Part shown: one piece after another, positions 1-7,370 of the stretch
Layout of the letters: each line of letters begins with the position of its first letter
Numbering within the stretch: position 1 is the first letter of the stretch
Origin: Paenarthrobacter histidinolovorans
Lineage (GTDB): Bacteria; Actinomycetota; Actinomycetes; Actinomycetales; Micrococcaceae
Direction of reading: 5' to 3'
Assembly (NCBI RefSeq): GCF_014647595.1
Contig: NZ_BMPM01000003.1
Span: 372,001 to 436,000 of the forward strand
DNA: 64,000 nt
The notes under the pieces: model-generated
What the model was told of the DNA's origin: nothing
The model's input: only the letters and a program-made list of their open reading frames with translations
Databases searched by the model: none
Made by a program: the position numbers and the translations under genes

Positions 1-316
1 AGTGCGAAGTCCTCGGCCCGCTCCGTCACCAGGTCAAAGGCCCGGCGCAGGATTTCCGCGCGTTCCCGAGGCGCGCTGCGCGCCCAGGATGCTTGGACGG
101 CGGCTGCCGCGTCGAGCGCGCCGATGGCGTCCTCGCTTGTGGCCGAGGCCAAGGTGGAGAGCACTTCTCCCGTGGCTGGGTCGTGAACATCGAACGTGCC
201 GCCGTCGGACGCGTCCCGCCACTGACCCCCGATCAACAAACCGGTAGGGACAGAGGCGAGGAGATCGGCCTAACGCTCGCGTGAGAGACGGTCGGATCAA
301 CGAGGGCAGTAGTCAT
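1..316 (-). pseudogene. Succinate/glutarate-semialdehyde dehydrogenase, 5' end (damaged and partial)
   Basis: The reverse strand encodes the N-terminus typical of NAD(P)-dependent succinate-semialdehyde dehydrogenases (GabD/DavD type): a segment reading LLIGGQWRDASDGGTF, then DPATGEVLSTLASAT. The gene continues beyond base 1. A good start exists at 316 (ATG after TTTAGGAG), but that frame ends after 27 codons. The dehydrogenase frame only opens after a TAG at 272-270. Compared with the expected N-terminus there is a net 2-base insertion near 279-284 plus the nonsense codon, so the gene looks inactivated, or the sequence has errors here. It lies downstream of the esterase/monooxygenase/alcohol dehydrogenase operon on the same strand. 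That suits oxidation of a semialdehyde such as glutarate semialdehyde. An internal TTG start near 235 could give a shortened protein. Confidence 0.7.
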
Positions 317-339
317 GAGACTCCTAAAGAAGCGTGAGT

Positions 340-381
340 GACGGCGATAACCCGCCCTTAGGGTGGTGGGCTATTGCCGTC
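340..381 (-). terminator. Long imperfect hairpin between esterase and aldehyde dehydrogenase
   Basis: GACGGCGATA at the left pairs with TATTGCCGTC at the right around CCCGCCC/GGGTGGTGGG, giving about 18 mostly paired positions with a short loop. It sits 37 bases past the esterase stop and just before the dehydrogenase ribosome site. It could be a terminator or attenuator inside the operon. There is no clear U-tract, as is common in actinobacteria. Confidence 0.45.
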
Positions 382-418
382 CTTGATTAATCAGATGAAG
401 GGACATCTTCCAGCTCAG

Positions 419-1372
419 TCAGACAGTACGGTCCCTGATAAAGGCAGCGACCTGGTCTACTGTTTGTTCTCCACGGGGAATACGTCCCGATGAGGTGAAC
501 AGCCCGTGGGCGTACCCGGGAAGGTGCTGGTAAAGGACTTCGGTGCCTGCCCGGGCTAGTGCGGCAGCGTAGTTTGCGCCTTCATCAACCAGCGGATCGT
601 TGTCCACAGTGATCACATACGTCGGAGGCAGTCCTGCAGGGAGCTGAGCCATGACGGGGCTGATATCCGGTGCAGAGCGGTCGACGTTCTCTGGCAGATA
701 GTGGTCCGCAAACCAAGCAATGGTGTCCGCAACCAGGGGGAACCCATCGGTGACTCGTTGGTAGGACGGCGAGGACATGGTCAGGTCCACCATGGGGTAC
801 ATGAGGACCTGACCAACTATGGGCAGGGGCTCTGTCGTTGCGGCGTTCTCGTTGGCCAGGACTGCGGCCAGCTGCCCCCCAGCGCTGTCGCCGACGAGCA
901 CAGCCTCTGTCACATCCAAGCCATGCTCGTTGCCGGCTTCAAATAGCCACCGCATCGCGCTGCGGCTGTCGTCGATCGCGGCCGGGTAGGGGTACTCCGG
1001 GGCAAGCCTGTAGTCCACTGCTATGACGGGCAGGCTGGCGCGGGAGGCTAATCGACGGCACAACCCGTCATGAGTTGAGAGGCTACCCATAACCCATCCC
1101 CCGCCGTGGAAAAACAGAACGGCGGGGGTGGGGCCTCCGGTGTTGCGGGGGTCATAGACCCGAACATTGAAGACCGCCACGTTGTAATCAATGACCGACG
1201 GCAGCGGGTCACCGCTCAGCCCGTTTGCAGCGCAGCTGCTCTCGTAGAGCTCGCGCACTTGCTTGACAGGATAGGAGTGAAATGGACGGCCGCCGGACGC
1301 CCGGAATCGCTGCAGAACTTCTGCTGCGTCCGGTGATACGGGCCTCCCGCTAAACCGGTCGGTTTTTGTCAC
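419..1372 (-). CDS. Alpha/beta hydrolase, hormone-sensitive-lipase family (esterase/lactonase)
   Basis: A 317-residue cytoplasmic alpha/beta hydrolase. It carries the HSL-family oxyanion motif HGGGW (residues 89-93), the nucleophile elbow GDSAGG with Ser163, the acidic residue in DNDPL (about Asp259) and the catalytic His in GYAHG (about His289), so the triad is complete. The GTG start at 1372 overlaps the stop of the upstream flavin monooxygenase (GTGA), which shows translational coupling. In gene clusters for cyclic ketones, the enzyme next to the Baeyer-Villiger monooxygenase hydrolyses the lactone or ester formed (ChnC-like enzymes belong to this family). That role is inferred here from context; the natural substrate cannot be read from the sequence. 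Confidence 0.85.
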   Translation of the reverse strand: MTKTDRFSGRPVSPDAAEVLQRFRASGGRPFHSYPVKQVRELYESSCAANGLSGDPLPSVIDYNVAVFNVRVYDPRNTGGPTPAVLFFHGGGWVMGSLSTHDGLCRRLASRASLPVIAVDYRLAPEYPYPAAIDDSRSAMRWLFEAGNEHGLDVTEAVLVGDSAGGQLAAVLANENAATTEPLPIVGQVLMYPMVDLTMSSPSYQRVTDGFPLVADTIAWFADHYLPENVDRSAPDISPVMAQLPAGLPPTYVITVDNDPLVDEGANYAAALARAGTEVLYQHLPGYAHGLFTSSGRIPRGEQTVDQVAAFIRDRTV

Positions 1373-2856
1373 TTTGCGGGTCCGGAGTTGGCCAGTTGCA
1401 GGTAGTCGTCAAGCTGGAGGTCGTGGGTGTGGGCTCGATATTCTTCGACGGTTCCGGACCAGTTGTTGATGACGCGGCCGTCCTCGTTCTTGTACCAGGA
1501 GGAGCATTCTGAAGAGAACGCGGACTTCTGGAGTTCTTCCTGGACGTGTGCATTGAACTTCTCCACTACCGCCCGGTCTACTTCCAGGATTCGTGATTCG
1601 TCGGCCGCGATGTACTTGACAGCCTGGGCGATGTAACGGTGCTGGGCCTCCAACATCGAAACGACGGAGTTGTGGTTGAGGTTGGTGTTGGGGCCGTAAA
1701 CCAGGAATAGGTTGGGGAAGTTGTCGACGGTAATGCCCAGGTAGGCTTCCGGAGCGTTGCCCCACCGCTCGTGAAGGTCGATTCCGTCGCGTCCTGAGAC
1801 GCTCATTGATCCCATGAAAGCGTGGCTCTTAAACCCGGTGGCGTAGATGATGACGTCAAATTCATGCTCGATGCCGTCGGCGGTGCGGAGTCCACGGGGA
1901 GTGAATTCCGTGATTGCCTCTGTCACCAGTTCTACGTTCTCGCGGTTCAGCGCAGGGTAAAAGTCGTCGCTCCGCAGGATGCGCTTGCAACCGAAGTCGT
2001 AGTCGGGCGTGAGTTTGGTCCGCAGTTCAGGGTCGGAGACCTGGGTCTCGAGGTGCTGGCGGGCCAGTTCGACCCCTTCTTCGGAAGCTGCCGTATGGCG
2101 CCGGGTACGTTCGAATCCGGCTTCACGGAACTCGTGGATTTCCTGACGCAACTGGCGGTAGGTATCCGGGTTTTCTTGGAATCGGGCGCTCTCTTCCTCG
2201 GTGAAGATGTACTGGTCCCGGGGAAGGATGTAGTTTGCTGAGCGTTGGAAGACGGTCAGGTTGGATGCGATCTTGGCAACCTCGGGTACGTACTGAACGG
2301 CGGTTGCAGCGGAGCCGATGGAAGCGACGCGTTTGCCGGTCAGGTCGAGGTCATGCCGCCACTTGGAGGAGTGGAAGGCCACGCCTTCGAAGGTTTCAGT
2401 GCCGGGGGAGTTGGGGATGTTCGGTTCGTTCAGCTGGCCCCAGGCGGCCACCACTGAACGCGTCAGGAACTCCGAGCCATCGGCCGTGTGCACGGTCCAA
2501 AGACGACGGCTTTGGTCCCATTCAGTCGCGGTGATGTTCTGGCCGAAGTGGATGTGCTTGCCGAGCCCGAATTCCTCAACCATGGAGCGCAGGTAGCCCT
2601 GCAGTTCCTCCTGGCCGGCAAACATCCGGCTTACCTTGAGGTTCAGGAAGTAGCTGTAGCAGTAGACCGGGGCCTGCGTATCACATGCGGCACCGGGATA
2701 GGTATTTTCGCGCCAAACGCCTCCCACATCGTTGCCGCGCTCGAGGATCAGGAAGTCCTCGATGCCTTCCTGGGCGAACTGGGCTCCCTGGCCCAGGCCG
2801 CCGAAGCCGGCGCCGATGATGATTGTGCTGTAGATGTGGTCACTTGTGGAGGTCAT
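1369..2856 (-). CDS. Flavin-containing (Baeyer-Villiger type) monooxygenase
   Basis: A 495-residue FAD/NADPH monooxygenase. The FAD-binding Rossmann motif GAGFGG is at residues 15-20. The type I Baeyer-Villiger fingerprint F-x-G-x3-H-x3-W is intact at 156-166 (FEGVAFHSSKW). The second dinucleotide motif, near 180-186, reads IGSAATA, with Ala where the second Gly is usual. A C-terminal stretch FKSHAFMG and GPNTNLNHNS fits the family. It would insert oxygen next to a ketone to give an ester or lactone. The gene lies 32 bases after the alcohol dehydrogenase stop and overlaps the esterase start by four bases, so alcohol, ketone, ester and hydroxy acid steps are co-transcribed. The exact ketone is unknown. 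It is somewhat short for the family (often 520-550). Confidence 0.88.
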   Translation of the reverse strand: MTSTSDHIYSTIIIGAGFGGLGQGAQFAQEGIEDFLILERGNDVGGVWRENTYPGAACDTQAPVYCYSYFLNLKVSRMFAGQEELQGYLRSMVEEFGLGKHIHFGQNITATEWDQSRRLWTVHTADGSEFLTRSVVAAWGQLNEPNIPNSPGTETFEGVAFHSSKWRHDLDLTGKRVASIGSAATAVQYVPEVAKIASNLTVFQRSANYILPRDQYIFTEEESARFQENPDTYRQLRQEIHEFREAGFERTRRHTAASEEGVELARQHLETQVSDPELRTKLTPDYDFGCKRILRSDDFYPALNRENVELVTEAITEFTPRGLRTADGIEHEFDVIIYATGFKSHAFMGSMSVSGRDGIDLHERWGNAPEAYLGITVDNFPNLFLVYGPNTNLNHNSVVSMLEAQHRYIAQAVKYIAADESRILEVDRAVVEKFNAHVQEELQKSAFSSECSSWYKNEDGRVINNWSGTVEEYRAHTHDLQLDDYLQLANSGPAK

Positions 2857-2888
2857 GGTGTTCTCTCTTCGAGCTGGAATATGGGTGG

Positions 2889-4043
2889 TCAGGAAAAGGT
2901 GATGAGCTGGCGCAGCGCGTGGCCGCCATCGAGCGTGTCCATGGCGCGGTTGATTTCTTCGAGCGGGATAGTGTCTGAGACGAGTCCTTCAACGGCCAGT
3001 TGGCCGGATCGCCAAAGCTGTTCGTAGATCGGAATGTCGTGTTCCGGGATTGCGGAGCCGAGGTAGCTGCCCACGATCGACCGGGCCTCCGCTGTCAGGG
3101 TTAGAGGGTCGATGGAGACGGACTGGCCCGGCGCCGGCAATCCCACGGTGACAGTGATGCCGCCGGGTTTTGTCAATGTGATAGCAGCTTCCAAAGCACG
3201 CGGGTGTCCTGCGGCTTCGATGACGGCGTCAAACTTTTCACCGCGTTCCAGGGCATCAGCAGAGGTCATGGCGTCCGCTGCACCAAGCTTCCGGGCAGCT
3301 TCCAGTTTGGCTGGCAAGGTATCGACACCGACAACATGTTCAACCCCGGTAGCGATGGCCGTAATGAGCGCCGCCATGCCTACTCCGCCGAGACCGACGA
3401 TGGCTACCCGGGTGGAAGGTGCCGGCTTCGCGACATTGAGGATTGCTCCTCCGCCGGTGAGAAGGGCGCATCCGAGCAAAGCGGCGATGTGTGCAGGGAC
3501 GTCGGACCCGACCGGGACAACGGAACGGCGGGAGACCACGGCATGGGTGGCGAAAGCCGAGACCCCAAGGTGGTGTTGGACCGGTGTACCTTCACGGGAG
3601 AGTCTGCGGTTCCCGCCCAGCAGCGTTCCTGCAGTATTCGAAGCGCTGCCCTGCTCGCACGGCGTTTTGCCATTGGAGTTGCATCCGGAGCATTCACCGC
3701 AACGGGGGAGGAAGGTCATGACGACGCGCTGGCCCAAGGAGATGTCGTTTACGTCCTCGCCAAGTTCTTCAACGATGCCTGCCGCCTCGTGTCCGAGCAG
3801 CATTGGCACTGGTCGTGGCCGGTTTCCGTTGACGACGGAAAGGTCCGAGTGGCATATGCCGGCCGCCTCGATGCGGACCAGGATTTCGCCCTTGCCAGGG
3901 CCTTCGAGTTCGAGGTTCTCGACATGGATGGGACGGGTGTCCGCGTAGGGGCGCTCTGCCCCGATGGCCTCAAGTACGGCCCCGCGGATGGTCCTGGTGC
4001 CGGTGGCTGGCCTCGCGGTTGACTTCGTATCTTCGATCGTCAC
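2889..4043 (-). CDS. Zinc-dependent alcohol dehydrogenase (MDR superfamily)
   Basis: A medium-chain NAD(P)-dependent alcohol dehydrogenase of 384 residues with GTG start at 4043, chosen because GAGAGGA sits just upstream; a longer reading from 4121 has no ribosome site. It has catalytic zinc ligands in GICHSD and GHEAAG, the four-cysteine structural zinc lobe (CGECSGCNSNGKTPC) and the coenzyme motif VGLGGVGM. It resembles class III-like bacterial ADHs. It is the first gene of the leftward operon with the monooxygenase and esterase. It could oxidise a secondary or cyclic alcohol to the ketone, or an omega-hydroxy acid after ring opening (ChnA or ChnD roles). Which of the two cannot be decided from sequence. 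Confidence 0.88.
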   Translation of the reverse strand: MTIEDTKSTARPATGTRTIRGAVLEAIGAERPYADTRPIHVENLELEGPGKGEILVRIEAAGICHSDLSVVNGNRPRPVPMLLGHEAAGIVEELGEDVNDISLGQRVVMTFLPRCGECSGCNSNGKTPCEQGSASNTAGTLLGGNRRLSREGTPVQHHLGVSAFATHAVVSRRSVVPVGSDVPAHIAALLGCALLTGGGAILNVAKPAPSTRVAIVGLGGVGMAALITAIATGVEHVVGVDTLPAKLEAARKLGAADAMTSADALERGEKFDAVIEAAGHPRALEAAITLTKPGGITVTVGLPAPGQSVSIDPLTLTAEARSIVGSYLGSAIPEHDIPIYEQLWRSGQLAVEGLVSDTIPLEEINRAMDTLDGGHALRQLITFS

Positions 4044-4414
4044 GATGGTCCTCTCAGTGGTGCAGTAAAACTGTGCAGGGAAGTCGTTTCGGAAGGGACC
4101 GCGTGGGGCTATTAGCACCATGTGTGCTGCCTCGTGTGCTCATGGTTCCTCCTACGACGGTGTGCACATTCCCGAGGAGGGGTCCTTCCTCCGACGATGG
4201 ACTGTCCATTGAGATTAGGCAGCCGGGCGGGCTGCGTCACGATGCAGAAAGTCGAGATATGCGCTTTTCTTTGTACGAAGCGTCAAAGGGCGCGGGGCGC
4301 AGTTGTGTAGCCGCCTTTTGGGGACCGGCGCATGTGGCGCGGGATAGGACAACTTTTCATGGGCAGTTTAGTCCACTGGTCGTTTTTTCCGGCCAGTGGG
4401 GCTTGCGCTGCGGT
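4044..4414. other. Gap between pucR-type gene and alcohol dehydrogenase operon
   Basis: 371 bases without a supported gene, upstream of the leftward catabolic operon and therefore likely to hold its promoter. Bases 4117-4146 have outer arms ACCATG/CATGGT around a repeated GTGTGC, a possible regulator site. Bases 4373-4399 form a hairpin with 7-base arms (CCACTGG/CCAGTGG) just past the regulator stop, a possible terminator. Confidence 0.4.
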
Positions 4415-5854
4415 TTAGTCGTTTCGGGTTGCTTGGGGACGCCCTCTGAGGGCGAGCCAGAGCTGGGCGGCTACGTCGGGGTCATCGAGGTCGACCGCCA
4501 ACAGTTCCTTTGCTTGGGCAATTCGATAACGGACCGAGTTCCGGTGGACTCCCAGTTCTCGACCGGCCGCCTCGAATTGTCCGCGGTGGGCTAGGTAGGA
4601 GCGAACCGTTTCAAGTAACTGTCCGGGGTGGGCAGCCAATTCGTCCAGCCATTCATCTGTCGGCAGGTCGAGGCCGTGACCAACGCGTATGAGCTGACCG
4701 GCGGGCGCCAAGGCGGCTACCTCGGCCACTTGGGCTCCGATTTCGTGAAGCCTCCTTAGGGGCATCGGACCGCCCCATGCACCGCGCACACCTTTCGGCA
4801 ACGTCGGATAGGGGTTCGATGCTGCCTGAAGCACAAAGAGGACACCGAAACGTTGGAGTACCAGCCCGGACAGGGCGTGCTGGGTGGCCACCTGTTCGTT
4901 GTCTGGCAGGACGGCGACGAAAGCTGTTTCGGGCAGCGGGTCGGAACCCATCTGCTGTGCAAGGAGCCGGGCTGCATCGTCATGGCCTTCCAGGACCAGG
5001 GCTGCGAGCATTCCCTCAGCGCGTCGACGCTCCGCCGCGGCGTTGCGCTGTCCGGCTGCTCTAGCCGCCAGGAGCGTGGATGCGGTGAGGAACAAATGCC
5101 GCTCGGCAGCAGCCAGTTGCCCACTTCTGCCCAAGGCCAGGTAGCCAGAAGCTGTTGGACCGTCAGATACCGGGTAGAGGGACGCCACACCGGATGCCAG
5201 TTGAATGTTGCCGGTGGCTCCTCGGCGCGCATTTCGCAGCATGGCGGATTCCCGCGTGAGTTCACTCAGCAGGCCCGGCGGAAGTTCAGCACCATTGGCT
5301 GCCGAGGACGGGGCCCCGTCGCCTTCAGGAAGGTAAGCAACCCAGGTCCCCAGAGCTCTGGACAGTTCCCGAACGATCTCCGGTTCAGCGTCATCCTGCG
5401 CGGCGGCCCGAGTCAAAGCAACCTGAAGCCCTAGCAGAGCGGTGAGTTCGGCTTCGCCGCCCTGCCTGACAAGCTCCCAGTAGGCGCGCGATACCGCCAG
5501 GAACGGGGACTCGCGGGGAATGGTCAGAAGAGGGAGGCCGGCCTCCACGCAAGCTGCCCGCAGCTCGTCCGGCACCATGGCATGTCCTGAGCCCAGGCCG
5601 AGACCCAAAGCGGCCACGCCGCCGTCGACCAGACGTTGCACATACTTGTTCGCGGACTCTTGGCGCGCGTCTCTATCGAGGTCAGTGAGCTGCAGCCCGA
5701 CAGTGAGGAGGAGCTCGCCACCGTAGAGGAACATCGTGGGATCCTCCAGCTCCGAGACATGCACGCCGGTCAGTTCAACGCGGGGGAGCGGGACGGGCCA
5801 ATAGGGCGCCAGGTCGCGCTTTGCAGCCTCCACAAGCCTTGCGAGGGTGATCAT
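4415..5854 (-). CDS. PucR-family transcriptional regulator
   Basis: A 479-residue regulator. The N-terminal PucR-like purine-catabolism domain (ITLARLVEAAKRDLAPYW onward) is followed by a GGDEF-like/CdaR-type central part. The C-terminal PucR helix-turn-helix, around LAHRGQFEAAGRELGVHRNS and VRYRIAQAKELL, is preceded by LLETVRSYL. The ATG at 5854 is preferred because homologous N-termini begin there; codons before it look untranslated. It is divergent from the aminotransferase and upstream of the alcohol dehydrogenase operon, and is probably the local activator of both. PucR-type proteins usually sense a pathway intermediate, which is not identifiable here. Confidence 0.85.
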   Translation of the reverse strand: MITLARLVEAAKRDLAPYWPVPLPRVELTGVHVSELEDPTMFLYGGELLLTVGLQLTDLDRDARQESANKYVQRLVDGGVAALGLGLGSGHAMVPDELRAACVEAGLPLLTIPRESPFLAVSRAYWELVRQGGEAELTALLGLQVALTRAAAQDDAEPEIVRELSRALGTWVAYLPEGDGAPSSAANGAELPPGLLSELTRESAMLRNARRGATGNIQLASGVASLYPVSDGPTASGYLALGRSGQLAAAERHLFLTASTLLAARAAGQRNAAAERRRAEGMLAALVLEGHDDAARLLAQQMGSDPLPETAFVAVLPDNEQVATQHALSGLVLQRFGVLFVLQAASNPYPTLPKGVRGAWGGPMPLRRLHEIGAQVAEVAALAPAGQLIRVGHGLDLPTDEWLDELAAHPGQLLETVRSYLAHRGQFEAAGRELGVHRNSVRYRIAQAKELLAVDLDDPDVAAQLWLALRGRPQATRND

Positions 5855-5977
5855 GGCTAAATCATAGCGACCCCGTTTTGTACGTTGAGACGGATCCCTC
5901 ATTTTTTCTGGACAGAATGTACAACGACACGTGCCCGGACTGTCCCTATCGTGGATTTCACCACACGAGGAGGACCT
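5855..5977. promoter_or_regulatory. Divergent promoter region with inverted TTGTAC half-sites
   Basis: This 123-base region separates the PucR-type gene from the aminotransferase. TTGTAC at 5878-5883 and GTACAA at 5919-5924 are inverted half-sites, each in a wider similar context (CGTTnTGTAC). They are candidate binding sites for the adjacent regulator. An AT-rich stretch (CATTTTTTCTGG) lies between them. The aminotransferase ribosome site is GAGGAGGACC before the ATG at 5978. Confidence 0.35.
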
Positions 5978-7336
5978 ATGACTGCCACATCAGCACTCGC
6001 CGCAAACCATTCCAAAGATCCGGCCGCCGTCAGGGCCGCAGCACGCCGCCTACTCACCGAACTTCCAGGCCCACGTTCCCGCGAGCTTGAGGCCGAGCGC
6101 CGTCAGCACGTCACCGACGCATTTGGTGTCACTTTGCCGGTGTTCATCGATCACGCGCACGACGCGCTGCTCGTAGACGTTGACGGAAACCATCTTATTG
6201 ATTTCGCCTCAGGCATTGCCGTGACCAGCGTTGGCGCTGCGAACCCAAAGGTGGCCAAACGGGCCGCTGCCCAGCTTGAGCGCTTCACCCACACCTGCTT
6301 CATGGTGACTGAATACGAGTCCTTCGTTGAAGTCTGCCGGTGGCTCAACGAACACACCCCAGGGGACTTCGAGAAGCGGACCGCGCTGTTCACCACCGGC
6401 GCGGAGGCGGTAGAAAACGCTATTAAGGTCGCCCGTGCCGCCACCCGCCGCGCCAATATTCTCGTTTTTGACGAGGCTTACCACGGCCGAACACAGCTAA
6501 CGATGGCGATGACGGCCAAGGAGAACCCGTATCGGCTGAACTTCGGACCTCTGCCGGGCTCAGTTTTCCGGGCGCCGACGGCGCCCGCGCACACCTCTCC
6601 GGATGGACCGGCGAAGGCACTCGAAAAGATCGAGGCCATTTTGGCAGAACACGGCGCGGAAACGTTTGCCGCTATGGTAATTGAGCCGATTCAAGGCGAG
6701 GGTGGCTTCATTGTTCAGGCCCCCGGGTTCCTGAAAGGCATCCGTGAAATCGCGACCCGACACGGCATTGTGCTGGTCATTGATGAGATTCAGGCAGGCA
6801 TGGGCCGAACCGGCACGCTGTTCGCTTCAGAGCACGAAGGTATTGCCGGTGACATCACACTATCTGCGAAAGCTCTTGGTGGCGGGTTGCCTCTTTCGGC
6901 GGCTACTGGCCGCGCCGAACTCATGAACGCCGTCCATACCGGTGGTCTCGGCGGGACCTACGCAGGCAACCCCGTAGCCTGCGAAGCCGCTCTGGCTGTC
7001 TTCGAACTCCTCGAAGACGGCAAGCTCCTGAAGAACGCCACTTTTGTCGAAAACGCAGTCAGGCGCCGCCTGGAGCCGCTCGTAGAACTTGACGGTGTTG
7101 CAGACGTTCGCGGCAGGGGTGCCATGATGGCAATCGAATTCCGCGACGCCTCAGGGCCCCGTGGAGACCTCGCTGTCACGGCCGCGAAGGCAGCCAACGC
7201 TCATGGTGTCCTGACTCTTACCTGCGGGACCAACGGAAACATCATCCGGCTGCTGCCTCCGCTCGGGATCGAAGCGGACGTCCTCGACGAGGGACTTGCA
7301 GTGTTGGAGGCATCCATTCGGTCGGTATTGTCATGA
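5978..7336 (+). CDS. gabT: Class III PLP aminotransferase (4-aminobutyrate/5-aminovalerate type)
   Basis: A 452-residue fold-type I, PLP-dependent omega-aminotransferase of the GabT/DavT family. Visible motifs are TTGAEAVENAIKVARAAT (cofactor phosphate site), IDEIQAGMGRTG with the PLP-ring Asp, and SAKALGGGLPLSA with the Schiff-base Lys. The start at 5978 has a strong GAGGAGG ribosome site. It would convert 4-aminobutyrate or 5-aminovalerate and 2-oxoglutarate to the semialdehyde and glutamate. The gene downstream encodes glutaryl-CoA formation and oxidation, and a semialdehyde dehydrogenase remnant lies across the regulator. A C5 substrate (5-aminovalerate, giving glutarate) is therefore the better inference, although family members often take both. 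Confidence 0.87.
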   Translation: MTATSALAANHSKDPAAVRAAARRLLTELPGPRSRELEAERRQHVTDAFGVTLPVFIDHAHDALLVDVDGNHLIDFASGIAVTSVGAANPKVAKRAAAQLERFTHTCFMVTEYESFVEVCRWLNEHTPGDFEKRTALFTTGAEAVENAIKVARAATRRANILVFDEAYHGRTQLTMAMTAKENPYRLNFGPLPGSVFRAPTAPAHTSPDGPAKALEKIEAILAEHGAETFAAMVIEPIQGEGGFIVQAPGFLKGIREIATRHGIVLVIDEIQAGMGRTGTLFASEHEGIAGDITLSAKALGGGLPLSAATGRAELMNAVHTGGLGGTYAGNPVACEAALAVFELLEDGKLLKNATFVENAVRRRLEPLVELDGVADVRGRGAMMAIEFRDASGPRGDLAVTAAKAANAHGVLTLTCGTNGNIIRLLPPLGIEADVLDEGLAVLEASIRSVLS

Positions 7337-7370
7337 TTTTCCGGGGAAGGTGGACCCTGGGGGGTCAGCT

